Shown: piece after piece, positions 46,130 to 58,170 of the stretch
Layout of the letters: every line of letters starts with the position of its first letter
How positions within the stretch are numbered: position 1 is the stretch's first letter
Source of the DNA: Setophaga petechia
Lineage: Eukaryota; Chordata; Aves; Passeriformes; Parulidae
Reading direction: 5' to 3'
DNA length: 64,000 bases
Assembly (NCBI GenBank): GCA_024362935.1
Contig: JANCRA010000066.1
Coordinates: forward strand, 3,132,162 to 3,196,161
The notes under the pieces: model-generated
The model's input: only the letters and a program-made list of their open reading frames with translations
The model's database searches: none
What the model was told of the DNA's origin: nothing
Position numbers and translations under genes: made by a program

Positions 46130-47720
46130 AACTCCCCATGGCTTCTCCATTGAGGCTTCCAATGTTAAAAAAAGTTTTGTGGGAGGCTGATTTTGCTGTG
46201 TTGCTGTGGCAGCATCCAGGCTCTGAATCCCTGGAATTCTGAATCCAGAATTCTGCAGGCCTGGAAATGGATTTTCCTTCAAAGCCCTCGAGTTCAGGAC
46301 AAATCCATTGACCTCAGTGTCTTGTCTGACCCGAGTGGAACATCTGAGCTGCACCCTGGTGGAAATCAGCTCTTTATGTAGATTATTTCAGCTATGCAAA
46401 TAAATCATCTCCTCATTTGGCAACCGTGCTTGAGAATCACTTTAATTATGGGACCTGGGTGTTTTAATCAGGAGGTTCAGTGCTTTGCTTTGGGGATAAT
46501 GGAAAGGTGGAAAATTTGGGGGTAAAATCCAGCTCAGGGAACTTTGTGTGGTGAGAAGTTAATGCTGCTCTGAGATCCTCACTAGAATATTCTGGTTGTA
46601 AATAAAAGTAGCAGAAGGGAACCTCCCAGGTGTGAGCTGGGGATCTGTGGGAGGTGAGGAGGCAGAAAAGGTTCCCCCTCTGCCTCCCTGGTGAAATTGA
46701 GGTGCAGCTTGGGCAGGTGAGTGGGAGCTGGGGATGGAACCAGCAGCAAAATCCACCTGGGAATGTTCCAGCAAAATCCACCTGGGAATGTTCCACCTCT
46801 GAGCTAGGAAATGGAGTGTATTCAGGGCAGGAAAGGGGAACAAAGGGGGCAAATAAAGGGGATTTCTAAAGGTCTGACAGCACTTAGAGGGCTCAGCAAA
46901 GTGAAAGATGAACTCCTGCATGGTGGATGTTTGATTTCTTCCCTTGGACATTTCTGGATTAGTAATTTTAAACCTGGAGCTGGCTCCTTTGGGCTGTTTC
47001 ATGTCTCATCTCCTTGTTCACCAATTTCAGTGTTCAGGCAAGGCTCTGATGCTCAGGCTGGGATTGTTGGGGTGTCCCCTGATCCTTGTGGGTCCCTTCC
47101 ACCTCAGGAGACCCCAGGTATTACTTTTACAATTACACCAATCTCACCTCATTAAACTCTTAACTGTTGCCTAACACTGGGTTACTTTTTTCTCCCTCTT
47201 CCTCTCTTTTTTCTCTTTCTCATGGCCATCAATTCTGCTTTTTTTTCCTGCCTGCTCTCCAAATGTTCTCCATCCATCACCGAGGTGCAGCCCTGAAGAT
47301 GGATGGCCACGTGTCACTCATCAGAGCTCACCCAAAATGAGCTGTGAGCAAGGGGAAAAGAAGGGACAACTCGATTTCTTTGCTTCTTTCCCCTCCCAAA
47401 CTTCTATTTTTGAGCATCCCCCATTCATTTGAGGTCCTTCCCATCCCAGACCACTCCAGGATTTCCTGGGAAGGGGTTAATGTTGTGTTCATCATGTGCT
47501 GGCAAACACCCTCCTGTCTTGCAATTTAATGTGGTGTGAAGGTTCCCTAATAGAATAAGAGCAGCCCTAATCCAATGAGGCATTTGCTAATAAACAGCTT
47601 TACTGGATATTAGGGAATTTGCCTTGCGTGTTTGTGATGAGGACGTGAATATTAAACGGCTCTCAGTGCCTTAATTTAGACATCCAGGGCTGTTGTCATC
47701 TCTCAGTGCCACGACTTTGC
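46130..47720. other. intron 2, single-copy
   Basis: A small direct repeat of GCAAAATCCACCTGGGAATG lies near 46,745-46,795. A possible CR1 tail remnant lies near 47,432-47,470 (CTTCCCATCCCAGACCACTC). Otherwise nothing recognised. Confidence 0.35.
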
Positions 47721-47860
47721 TTTGTTTGCTAAAATCAGAGCTCCTTTCCAAGCCTTGGCTATTTCAGCTTCTATGGAATCGTTGGGTGTTTGGAATCCTG
47801 CAGTGGGTTGGGTTGGAAGGGAGCTCAGTTCCATCTCATTCCATCCTCTGCCATGGGCAG
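47721..47860 (+). repeat. source copy of a 140-bp duplicated segment
   Basis: Identical, apart from three substitutions and no gaps, to 50,780-50,919 (offset 3,059). It consists of about 70 bp of single-copy DNA followed by the start of the CR1 fragment. Here it is continuous with flanking CR1, which marks this copy as the original. Confidence 0.93.
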
Positions 47861-48080
47861 GGACCTTCCACCATCCCAGGGTGCTCCAGCCTGGCCTGGG
47901 ACACTTGAGGGATCCAGGGGCAGCCCCAGCTTCTGTGGGCACCCTGTGCCAGGCCTGCCCACCCTCACAGGACACGATTTTTTCCTTATATAAAACCTAA
48001 ACTTCCCTTTTTTCAGTTAGAACCCTTTTTTCACTTGGATCCTTCCTCCTTGTCCATTGGAATTTTCCCAGCTCCTGGCT
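47790..48080 (-). mobile_element. CR1 LINE 3' fragment
   Basis: GGAATCCTGCAGTGGGTTGG, GGTTGGAAGGGAGCTCAGTT, CCATGGGCAGGGACCTTCCA, CAGCCTGGCCTGGGACACTT and the AGAACCCTTTTTTCACTTGG end, all antisense CR1. Its left 70 bp belong to the segment copied to 50.8 kb. Confidence 0.85.
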
Positions 48081-48129
48081 TTCAGCAGGAACCACCGTGG
48101 GGGAAATTTTCTGTGAAACCTGAGAGCTG

Positions 48130-48655
48130 GATATTGTAATTAGATCATTGTAATTATGATATTAATAATGTAATTATAATTAATTATAATATATAATATT
48201 TTATAATGCAACAGACAATAATATATAATATAGTAATTATATTATTAATAATATATAATTATATTATTAATATATAATTATTAAGTAATTATATTATTAA
48301 TAATATATAATTAATATAATGCAATGTTAATAATATAATATATTATAATATATATTATAATATATTATATAATATATATTAATAATATAATATAATTATA
48401 ATTATAATTATTATAATTATATATTGTAATATATACTAATAATATATAATATAATAATTATTATAATATATATTATAATATTATATAATTATATAATATA
48501 TAATTATAATAATTATAATAAATATTACATATATATTATAATATATATTATAATAATATAGTTATATTATATAATTATTATATAATATATTTAATAATAA
48601 TAATATATATTATTATAATATATTATATATTATAATTAAATAACTCAATAATTAT
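48130..48655. repeat. A+T tract (irregular TAATA/TATAAT)
   Basis: About 520 bp almost free of G and C, made of TATAAT, AATTAT and ATTATTAATA blocks with many short inverted repeats that could extrude cruciforms. There is no regular unit, unlike the AATAT array at 1.8 kb. Confidence 0.95.
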
Positions 48656-48659
48656 ATTT

Positions 48660-49727
48660 GGTGGTTCCACAGTTTTCTCCTCCATGATGAGGGACATCAA
48701 GATTTTGCTTCCTGTCCAGGATTTCCCTTCTCCTGAGCTCATTACACCACACCAGACCCTTCCCAAATCCTCTTCCCCCAGGTTCCCAGCTGCAGTGGGA
48801 TCCTGTGGAGCCGTGCAGTTCTTCCAGAAGGTTCTTTGCCCCGTTCCCTTTGTGCCCCGTGATTGTGGCATTGTTCCCAGGTTCCCTTCCTGATTGCCTT
48901 CCCACTGTGCTGGGCTCAGAAACTCAGCGCAGACCTGACTACAATTTGAATTCTTGGGGTTATTTATGGCTCTGAGATTGCTGTGGGCTTTGGGAGAGGC
49001 TCTGCACCTCTTTGTGTCAGCCCCGTGTTCCATGGCATCCCAGAGTGGGCAGCCACAGGACCACGTGGCTTCCCCCAGCTTTTTCATCTGCCAGTAATTT
49101 GCAGGACCCCTTTAATGTGAGAATCTTAAATCATTTGCAAATTCCCTGATTTGAAGCTTCGGGCTTGTACTCAGATCCAAGGAAAACACATTTACAGTCT
49201 CCCTGTGAGTCGCTCGTTGGAGCTCCCTAATTCTGTTTTCCCAGTGAGACCTGCTGAATTTACACTCCAAATGGAAGTGGTCAGCTTAGAAAATCACATT
49301 TTATTTTTTTTTCCTTCCAGAGATGTTCAGAAAAGCCCAGGGGACAGAACATGGGATGTTTCTACCAGCAGAGCTCCTCACTTGTGAATGTGCTGAGCAA
49401 TGCTGGGGTTTCTCAGGCTCTTCCACCTGTTGTGGGCAGGGAATTGTGTCATCCTCTGGTCTCTTCCTTGTTCAAACAAAACATTTCAGTGATGCTGAGT
49501 TTATTTGCTTGAGAAAATGTTTGTTTGAGGCTGTGCATGCAGAGGAAAAAACTCCCAGAGCCTTGCAGAGCCCACATTTCCACAGGCATCGCTGGGAGCA
49601 ACAACAAATTCAAATTTATTGACACATCTGGGAGGAACCTGCCCCTTCTGAGGAGAGTTCTGCAGAAATTCCTGTTCCTGCAGGGTGTGCAGGGTCTGGG
49701 GGGATGTTTGCAGTCATTACTGCAGTG
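48660..49727. other. intron 2, single-copy
   Basis: No gene or repeat recognised. Confidence 0.35.
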
Positions 49728-49733
49728 GGGTTC

Positions 49734-50497
49734 AGTAAGAGCTGGAATGAGAGATGTGGGACTCCAGGGGCTCTCCAAAATGCAGTTTATTGTATCCAAA
49801 ATGCAGTTTATTGTATCCAAAATGCAGTTTATTGTATCCAAGGTGTCACAGCAGTTCAGGGTGGTGGGTGACAGAGCTGTGCCCACAGCTGGCAGCTCCA
49901 GCTGCAGACAGGTCCCTTAGTTTAGGTTACAAATGCATTCTATACTTTTCTTTTGGTCACAATGCATTCTATACTTTTCTTTTGGTTACAAATGCATTCT
50001 ATACTTTTCTTTTGGTTGCACTGCATTCTTTACTTTTCTTTGCTGAGCATCTTAATACAGCAGAACCAATCTATACCTTAACTTTTACCTATATCCTATC
50101 ATAACTCCTGTAATTACCATATTGATGTTACTGTTCTCCAGTCACTAACAGTTAGTACATTACAGTTTAAGCTAGAAGTTGTTTTTCAGTTTTTTGCAGT
50201 GGAAAATTCTGAGACCTTTTTTCTACTTGCAACGTTGGCTGACTTGTTTGCCTGTGCTCTCTTTCTGCTTGGTAAAAACATCTTCTTGTTTGGGTTTATC
50301 CATAAAAACCCCTTCTAACTAACACACCCTTTGCCTCCTTGGTTATCCAGCAAGAGTGGCTCAGTAATTCTTTTCTTCTATACCAAAACTTGCTTTAATT
50401 TTTATTCCTTCTTCCAATTCTACATTTAAAAAAAATTTTCTGCCAAGCACACACATATGTGTGAGACCTTCTTGTCAAACTTCCATCCTTCCCAGCA
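49734..50497 (-). mobile_element. solo LTR, family A, with exact 6-bp target duplication
   Basis: Runs from AGTAAGAGCTGG (canonical TGTAAG mutated) to CATCCTTCCCAGCA (764 bp). GGGTTC flanks both sides (49,728-49,733 and 50,498-50,503), indicating a class II (ERVK-like) insertion. It contains three AATGCAGTTTATTGTATCC units with reverse-strand AATAAA. It matches 36,148-36,975 throughout. Confidence 0.88.
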
Positions 50498-50639
50498 GGG
50501 TTCTGTGCAGACCCTGCTGCTGGCACGGGGCCCTGCTTCCCTTGCACTGACATCCCACATCTCCCAGTGTCTCCTCAAGCTGCTCCCAGATCCTCATCCC
50601 TGTTCCCTGACAAGAGTGAGCAGCAGGATTGCCATCAAT

Positions 50640-51877
50640 TGTCGGGATCATTGGTTTGTCAGAGTGACACTGAGAAAAGTCCCACAGTCTGTTTTCCCAG
50701 CCCGGCGCTTAAAGAAGGAGTCAGAGCTCTTCATCTCTCGGTCTCAATGTTGTTTATTTTATCTTATCTATAAAAAATTTTTGTTTGCTAAAATCAGAGC
50801 TCCTTTCCAAGCCTTTGCTATTTCAGCTTCTGTGGAATCATTGGGTGTTTGGAATCCTGCAGTGGGTTGGGTTGGAAGGGAGCTCAGTTCCATCTCATTC
50901 CATCCTCTGCCATGGGCAGCTCAGCAAGACAGTCCAGGCACTCTGCCTGCCCCCGGGGTGGTGTTATGTCTTTATACTAAAAACTACCTGTACAATGTTT
51001 GCAATTACTTCCCAATACCCATCACCTGTGTTAGACAGTGAGCTTCTACTCTAAACCAATCTGTCAGTGCCAACATCACAGCAGAAGATGGAGGCCAAGA
51101 GGAAGAAGAAGGAGAAAGGCTGAACATGCCCAGATTCCTCCGTCTTGTCTCCTGAACCCCCATACCAAAAACCCCAAAGTCTATTTTTATTTTTCCACTC
51201 CGTGATAACTTCACTATTATTGTACCTAAACTGTTGTGGCTTGCTGATCTTCATCTAAGGTTGGTAATTTTTTCCACGGGTCATAATCAAACCCACAGGT
51301 GTTTTGGGCTCTGTGCCAGGGTCTCTGAGTCCCCTGGCAGGGCTCCTGGACAGTCAGAGGGGTGTGCTGGGTTCCCACATTTCCTCAGCTCTGCAGCTCT
51401 CCAGGAGCTCCTGGCCTTGCTGTGCTGAGGATCCAGAGCTGGGCAAGCTCTGCAGATGTGCCCCCAGGTCACATCTTTGTACTAAAAACCACGTATGCAA
51501 TGTTTACAGTAACTTTCCAATACCTGTGTTAGACAGTGAGCTTCTACTCTAAACCAATCTGTGAGTGCCAACATCACCACAGAAGATGGAGGCCAAGAAG
51601 AAGAAGGAGAAAGGCTGGACACACCCAGTTCCCTCCATCTTGCCTCCATAACCCCCCTGTACCAAAATCCCAAAATGCATATTTCACCCTGTGATAATTT
51701 CACTAATATTCTACTTAAACTGTTGTGGCTTGCTGATCTTCATCTAAGGTTGGTAATTTGCTCCATGGGTCAGAATCAAACCCTCAGGGGCATTCTGGGC
51801 TCTGTGCCAGGGTCTCTGAGCCCCCTGGCAGGGTCTGGGCTGCTCAGGACAGCCAGAGGGATGTCCTGGTCCCGACA
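50640..51877 (-). mobile_element. solo LTR, family B, with internal duplication and a foreign insert
   Basis: In + view TGTCGGGATCATTGG to GTCCCGACA, with matching inverted ends (TGTCGGG / CCCGACA). Flanking hexamers ATCAAT and GTCAAT differ at one base. Reverse-strand AATAAACAACATTGAGA marks the R region. A unit starting CTAAAAACTAC is present at 50,977 and again at 51,482 (period 505). At 50,780-50,919 the LTR is interrupted by the 140-bp copy of 47.7-kb DNA, replacing about 20-25 bp found in the relative at 58.8 kb. Confidence 0.85.
50780..50919 (+). repeat. copied 140-bp segment inside LTR B
   Basis: Matches 47,721-47,860 without gaps. The right boundary falls within CR1 sequence (after CCATGGGCAG), where the source continues GGACCTTCC and this copy switches to LTR sequence CTCAGCAAGACAG. 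The left boundary shares a TTT microhomology. Confidence 0.93.
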
Positions 51878-51879
51878 GT

Positions 51880-52265
51880 CAATCTGCTGTGTGAGTGATT
51901 CAGAGCCATGGCTTGGGCTGTATTTAATTGACTGAAAGTTGAAGGATTTGGTTTGAACCCTGGAAATGATGTGATCCTTGTGATAAGAGCAGAGTTATCT
52001 CTGGCCTGACCTAATTGCAGCTGCAGCAGGAATTACCTGCACTTTGCATGTTTCTCGTGATAACCTTTTAATTACTCTTTGGAAAAGCAGCCTGGGTGAC
52101 TTGTACTTAATTACCAATCAAGAGCACAAAGCTTTTGATCTTAAAAACAGCAAAAGGGAGGAGGAGAGGAAGGGACAAAAAGGGAGGAGGAAAGGAAGGG
52201 ACAAAGGGAGGAGAGAGTTCCCCCAGTGTTCCTGTGGCTTGCAGAGATGCAAATTTGGGGTGAAA
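51880..52265. other. intron 2, single-copy
   Basis: Ends in a purine-rich GGGAGGAG repeat (about 52,155-52,218). Nothing else recognised. Confidence 0.35.
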
Positions 52266-52274
52266 TGGCATCCT

Positions 52275-53205
52275 GGGGTTCAGTTCTGGTGAAGAAAAAA
52301 TCCTGGGATTTTGTCCTGGTAAAGAAAAAATCCTGGGGTTCAATTCTGGTAAAGAAAATATCCTGGGGTTCAATTCTGGTAAAGAAAAAGTCCTGGGATT
52401 CTGTCTTGGTAAAGAAAAAATCCTGAGGTTCAATTCTGGCAATTAAAAAAATCCTGGAGTTCTGTCCTGGTAACGAAAAAATCCTGGAGTTAATTCTGGT
52501 AAAGAAAAAATCCTGGGGTTCAATCCTGGTGAAGAACAAATCCTGGGGTTCAATTCTGGCATAGAAAAAAATCCAGGAGTTTAATTCTGGTAAAGAAGAA
52601 ATCCTGGAGTTCAAGTCTGATAAAGAAAAAATCCTGGAGTTCAATTCTGGTATAGAAGAAAATCCTGGAGTTCAATTCTGGTAAAGAAAAATCCTGGGAT
52701 TTTGTCCTGGTAAAGAAAAAATCCTGGGGTTCAATTCTGGTAAAGAAAAAATCTTGGGGTTCTGTCCTGGTAACGAAAAAATCCTGGGGTTCAGTTCTGG
52801 GAAAGGAATAATCTTGAGGTTCAGTCCTGGTAAAGAAAAAATCCTGGGGTTCAATCCTGGTGAAGAACAAATCCTGGAGTTCAATTCTGGTATAGAAACA
52901 AAAATCCAGGAGTTTAATTCTGGTAAAGAAAAAATCCTGGAGTTCAATTCTGGTATAGAAAAAAATCCAGCAGTTCAGTTCTGGTAAAGAAAAAATCCTG
53001 GGGTTCAATCCTGGTGAAAAAATCCTCGTGTTCAATCCTGGTGAAGAAAAAGAAAAAATCCTGGGGTTCGATTCTGGTATAGAAAAAAAATCCAGGACTT
53101 TAATTCTGGTAAAGAAAAAAATCCTGGGGTTCAGTTCTGGTAAAGAAAAAATCCTGGGATTTTGTCCTGCTAAAGAAAAAATCCTGGGGTTCAGAGCTGG
53201 TAAGG
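52275..53205. repeat. 30-bp minisatellite, about 31 copies
   Basis: The unit is TCCTGGGGTTCAATTCTGGT plus AAAGAAAAAA, with TGTCCTGG and GGAGTTC variants. The period keeps frames open: a 231-residue and a 167-residue reverse frame of about ten-residue repeats rich in Phe, Arg, Ile, Gln and Asp. No start, splice or domain evidence supports translation. Confidence 0.95.
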
Positions 53206-53970
53206 AAATTCCTGGAAATGCAGCGTTTGTCAGCTGGGAATGCACAGAGCTGTGTGTGCAGTTTGTGTTGAGTCACCTCTGGTCCAGTGCAATATTCCTT
53301 TGTCACTGCCTCGTGTCTCCCAGGTGATTACAGTTCTTTTTGCTGAGGAGAGGATAAATAAAGCAGAGGGGCAGCCAAATCCTCTGTCACCTTTAGTAAA
53401 CATCCCAGCCCCACCTCCCTGTCCCCCTCAGCAGAGCCTTTTGTCACCTCCCATTAACTCCATGGGAAAAGAAACACCACAAAACCCCACTTCAATTTAT
53501 GTTCTCTGCTGTGTGGGATAAAATCCACTTTATTTGTGTGTTTTATCTCTGGGAAGAGCCGTGTTTGAGCAGCTCCAGGACCCTTCAGCAGTGCCCCTGT
53601 TTTGTTGTGAGGAAGTGCTGAGTGTTTAAACTCTGGCTGCAGGATAATTGATGAAACTGGAGCTGGGAGTCTGGGAGAGGTAATGGAGTTAATGCAGCTG
53701 CAGCAGGGCTCTGCAGTTCCAGTGCAGTTTTTCCATATTTATTAGCAGAGGGTGCATCAGGAGGAGTGATAAAAGCAGCTGATTCAATCAGAGTGGGAGC
53801 TTTTCCCCTGGCACTGTGGGGATGTTGTAGGCTCCGAGGAGGAGCCTTGGCAGGGATATTTTGGCAGCTTCTTCAGAGATGGGGATGGAGAGGTTTCTGT
53901 GCTGGTTTAGGGGGTAAAGGAGCTGCTCACACCTCTGAGGTGAGACACACAGGCAGGCTCTGAAGATGGT
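53206..53970. other. intron 2, single-copy
   Basis: No gene or repeat recognised. Confidence 0.35.
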
Positions 53971-53971
53971 C

Positions 53972-53996
53972 CTTAATAATTATTATAATATATACA

Positions 53997-54043
<47 letters not shown>

Positions 54044-54131
54044 GTATATATACAGTATAATATATATATATATATACAGTATAATATATATATATATACA
54101 GTATAATATATATATATATATACAGTATAAT

Positions 54132-54162
<31 letters not shown>

Positions 54163-54720
54163 TAGAGATATAGAGAAATAGAGATATATAGATATAGATA
54201 TTGATATATTTTGGTCACAATGCATTCTATACTTTTCTTTCTTGATATATAGATGTAGATATTGATAGATATAGATATAGATAGATATAGATAGATATAT
54301 AGATATAGATATATAGATATAGATAGAATTATATACAGATACATATAATTATAATTATAACGATAATTATAATTATAATAGAATCATTGTATACTATATT
54401 ATATATATACTATATTATATATAGTATATATATACTATGTTATATATATACTATATTATATATATTACTATATAATTATTATAATTTATACTATAATATA
54501 TATTAAAATATATAATACAATATAAAACATATAATTTTTTTTTTAAGAAAGACAGAAATAACCCAAATCTGCCAATATATTATGACAATTATAATAATAT
54601 AATTGTGTTATTTTATATTATATATTGTAATATGATTATTATAATATATAACATAAGAATGTATTATATTATAAAAATTATTATTAGTAGTATTGGTATA
54701 TTTGATAATAATTTTAACCA
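53972..54720. repeat. compound TA / GATA / A+T microsatellite tract
   Basis: A (TA)n run (54,000-54,036), repeated ACAGTATAATATATA segments, a GATA/TAGA run (54,141-54,340), then irregular A+T. Two non-A+T islands interrupt it: 54,209-54,240 matches a piece of the family A LTR and 54,545-54,575 matches 56,596-56,626. Confidence 0.95.
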
Positions 54721-55025
54721 CATAATAGTTTGGTTGAAATTATTTGAAACCAGTGTCCCTTTGAGGCAGTGAGCAGGGTGGTGGCAGTGCCCTCTGTGGG
54801 GTTTGGTGCCAGCGTGGGGAGGGCAGAGCAGCCCAGGCCATGGGGCACAGGCAGAGCCCTGGGATGTGCTGGGGTCCCTCCAGGAGCAGGGTTTAATTCT
54901 TCCCAGAGCCCAGGAGCTGCTCTGCTCCCGGGGCAAATCCCTCCTCAGCTTTCCCAGTGTAAAATGACAAAATCCCAGAATCACAGGATGCTGCTGGCCT
55001 GACGAGCTCTCCATGCTGCCTTCCC
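54721..55025. other. intron 2, single-copy
   Basis: GC-richer segment with no gene recognised. Confidence 0.3.
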
Positions 55026-55029
55026 TGCC

Positions 55030-56360
55030 TCTCAGGCTGTGTCACAGGTCTGTCCCTGTTCTGCAGGCTGTGGAACACTGAATTCCTGCTCTCACAGGTG
55101 TGTCCCTGTTCTCCAGGCTGTTTGTGTTGAGGTTTGTCTCTCAGGCTGTGTCCCAGGTTTGTGCCTGTTCTCCAGGCTGTGGAACACTGAATTCCTGCTC
55201 TCACAGGTTTGTCCCTGTTCTGCAGGCTGTGGAACACTGAATTCCTGCTCTCAGGTTTGTGCCTGTTCTGCAGGCTGTTTGTATTGAGGTTTGTCTCTCA
55301 AGCCGTGTCACAGGTTTGTGCCTGTTCTGCAAGGCTGTGTCACAGGTTTGTCCCTGTTCTCCAGGCTGTTTGTGTTGAGGTGTGCCTCTCAGACTGTGTC
55401 ACAGATTTGTCCCTGTTCTCCAGGCTGTGGAACACTGAATTCCTGCTCTCAGGTTTGTGCCTGTTCTGCAGGCTGTTTGTATTGAGGTTTGTCTCTCAAG
55501 CTGTGTCACAGGTTTGTCTCTACTCTCCAGGCTGTGGAACACTGAATTCCTGCTCTCACAGGTCTGTCCCTGTTCTGCAGGCTGTTTGTGTTGAGGTTTG
55601 TCTCTCAGGCTGTGTCACAAGTCTGTCCCTGTTCTGCAAGGCTGTGTCCCAGGTTTGTCCCTGTTCTCCAGGCTGTGGAACACTGAATTCCTGCTCTCAC
55701 AGGTCTGTCCCTGTTCTGCAGGTTGTTTGTGTGGAGGTTTGTCTCTCAAGCTGTGTCACAGGTTTGTCCCTGTTCTCCAGGCTGTGTCACAGGTCTGTCC
55801 CTGTTCTGCAGGCTGTTCTGTGTTGAGGTTTGTCTCAGGCTGTGTCACAGGTCTGTCCCTGTTCTGCAAGGCTGTGTCTCAGGTTTGTCCCTGCTCTCCA
55901 GGCTGTTTGTGTTTGAGGTTTGTCTCTCAGGCTGTGTCACAGGTTTATCCCTGTTCTCCAGGCTGTGGAACACTGAATTCCTGCTCTCACAGGTTTATCC
56001 CTGTTCTCCAGGCTGTGGAACACTGAATTCCTGCTCTCACAGGTCTGTCCCTGTTCTCCAGGCTGTTTGTGTTGAAGTTTGTCTCTCAAGCTGTGTCACA
56101 GGTTTGTGCCTGTTCTGCAGGCTGTGGAACACTGAATTCCTGCTCTCACAGGTCTGTCCTTGTTCTGCAGGCTGTTTGTGTTGAGGTTTGGCTGTGTCAC
56201 AGGTCTGTCCCTGTTCTGCAGGTTGTTTGTGTTGAGGTTTGTCTCTCAGGCTGTGTCACAGGTTTGTCCCTGCTCTCCAGGCTGTGGAACACTGAATTCC
56301 TGCTCTCACAGGTCTGTCCCTGCTCTCCAGGCTGTGAAACACTGAATTCCTGCTCTGCAG
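55030..56360. repeat. modular minisatellite of three ~30-bp subunits
   Basis: Subunit A: GGCTGTGTCACAGGTYTGTC plus CCTGTTCTSCA. Subunit B: GGCTGTGGAACACTGAATTC plus CTGCTCTCACA. Subunit C: GGCTGTTTGTGTTGAGGTTT plus GTCTCTCA. They occur in varying order over 1.33 kb. The 205-, 175-, 153- and 142-residue Cys/Val/Leu-rich frames follow from the repeat. Confidence 0.93.
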
Positions 56361-58165
56361 GGCTGCTGGGAGCCCTGGCTCTTCCCAGCACCTCCACTGT
56401 GGCAGCACGAGCTCCTGGCTCCCCACTTGCCCTGTGTTTAGCAATAAACAAACCTGTCAACCAAATAAACACCCCCTGTGATTTCCAGGGCGTTCCAAGA
56501 ACTTCTTTTTCCCATTTACTCCATTTCACACCCCTGGTGACTTTTTTCTTTTTGCTTTTTTTTCCTTTTTTTTTCTTTTTTTTTTTTTTTTTTTGAAGAA
56601 AGACAGAAATAACCCAAATCTGCCAAGTTCTGAATTGAAGCTGCTGAGCCGTGCTTGGGCTGTATCCAAACTTGCCTTTGTTTACTCAGAATGTCAGCTC
56701 GGATTTGCCGGGGGGGTGACTGAGATTTGATGAACTTTTCCTGTGAATTTGTGTTTTTTCTTCCTCTTGGTTTGTCATGAGGAGGCTGAGAACGGAGGTG
56801 CCACAGTTGGATCTCATGGAATTTGTGGAAGGGTTTGGGTGGGAAGGGAATTAAAACTCATTTCTTCCCCAATCCCAGCTCCTCCTTGTGCTGGAGGCAG
56901 CTCTGCAGGTGGGGTCTCACCTGAGCAGGGCAGAGGGGACAAAATCCCACTGCAAATCCCAGGAAATCTTGAAAAAAAACAGCATGGAAGGGATGTGAGA
57001 GAAAGAATAAATCACACCCAACTCCATGGTCTTCCCAGTCCATTGCATTGCGTGGAAAATCAAATTTATTGAAATTTGATGCTCACTACCTGTCCCCAGC
57101 CTGAGCCATGAAGGCCTCATATATCTGAGCTGGCTGTGCTGGCTCTGGGCTCTATAAATAACACTTTTCTAGTGGGAATTGACCCAAACCCTGCTTTAAA
57201 CAAGTGGAGAAATCCATCCAGGCTGGGATTTATGAGCTCTGTCCGTGTCCCCCGAGCCCGTGTTGGTTAATGAAGCTTTGTCAGTGTCAGGGGTAAGCAG
57301 AGGGCTCCTGGGCCTTGATGGATTGAGCTTGGCTGGTGAAAAGGAGGGAAAATGCAGCTCATTCCTGCAGAGCTGTGCTGGATAAAATTCCTGGGAAAAT
57401 TGGTGGAGTTTATGGCACTGGGAGAGGTTAAGGAGCAGGGAAAAATGAGGTTTTGTTGCCCTTTGCTTGTTATCTGTCATGGGAAGAAAAATAAAAGTAC
57501 TGAATGTCAGAAGCAGTGGATTGTACTGGTTTGGAATCATCTCTCCAGCAGCTGGGATGGGATAGAATTGGCCATGTGAGGGAAATGTGAGCAGGTCCAA
57601 GCACTCCTGTGCAGGTGTTTGTTCTGTGCCTGACTCCCAAACAAAACATTTGGGTTCTGAGCACAAATCCCTCCACCAGCTTGGCTAAATCCAACTGGGA
57701 GCTGTTCTTGTGTCACTGCAGGATCCTTTTAAGTTGCTTGAGAGTTGATTTTTTTTTTTAATTTTATTTTTTTGGTCCAGAGCATCATTTCAGCCTTGCA
57801 GGGCTGCAAATGAAAGGACAACTATCTCAGTGACACCAGCGAGCTGTGCCTGGAGGACAGAGCTGCCTTTTAAGTGTCTGCAGCATTTGGGAGCTGGGAG
57901 TGCTCTCAGATCATGCTCTGCTTGTTTTATTGATGATTAATGAGAGCCTTCGTGTCCATGGGCTCTGGAAAAAAGCTGACATCTCGCTGTAATTGTGTTT
58001 TTCTTTAATAAATACAGGGGGGGAAAAAAAAAAATCTAACAGAGCCACTGAGGGGGGAAATTCCTGCCCCAGCCAAGCCTGAGGAAATGGCAGGAGAGAC
58101 AGAGCTGGCTGCTGAGGGGTGGCTTTTATCCACAGCCAGTGGCAATGGGAAATTCTGCAGCAAGG
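56361..58165. other. intron 2, mostly single-copy, with a T-rich run and a CR1 remnant
   Basis: T-rich run at 56,556-56,594. A short antisense CR1 remnant at about 56,815-56,890 (GGAAGGGTTTGGGTGGGAAG). No exon seen. The segment 56,596-56,626 has a copy at 54,545-54,575. Confidence 0.45.
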
Positions 58166-58170
58166 AGAGG

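Noticed and set aside
52550..53245. 231-residue reverse frame with ~10-residue repeats
   Set aside because: The 30-bp period explains it. No conserved start and no domain.
55209..56596. Cys-rich frames resembling secreted repeats
   Set aside because: They follow the modular minisatellite and shift frame between subunits. No signal peptide or family match.
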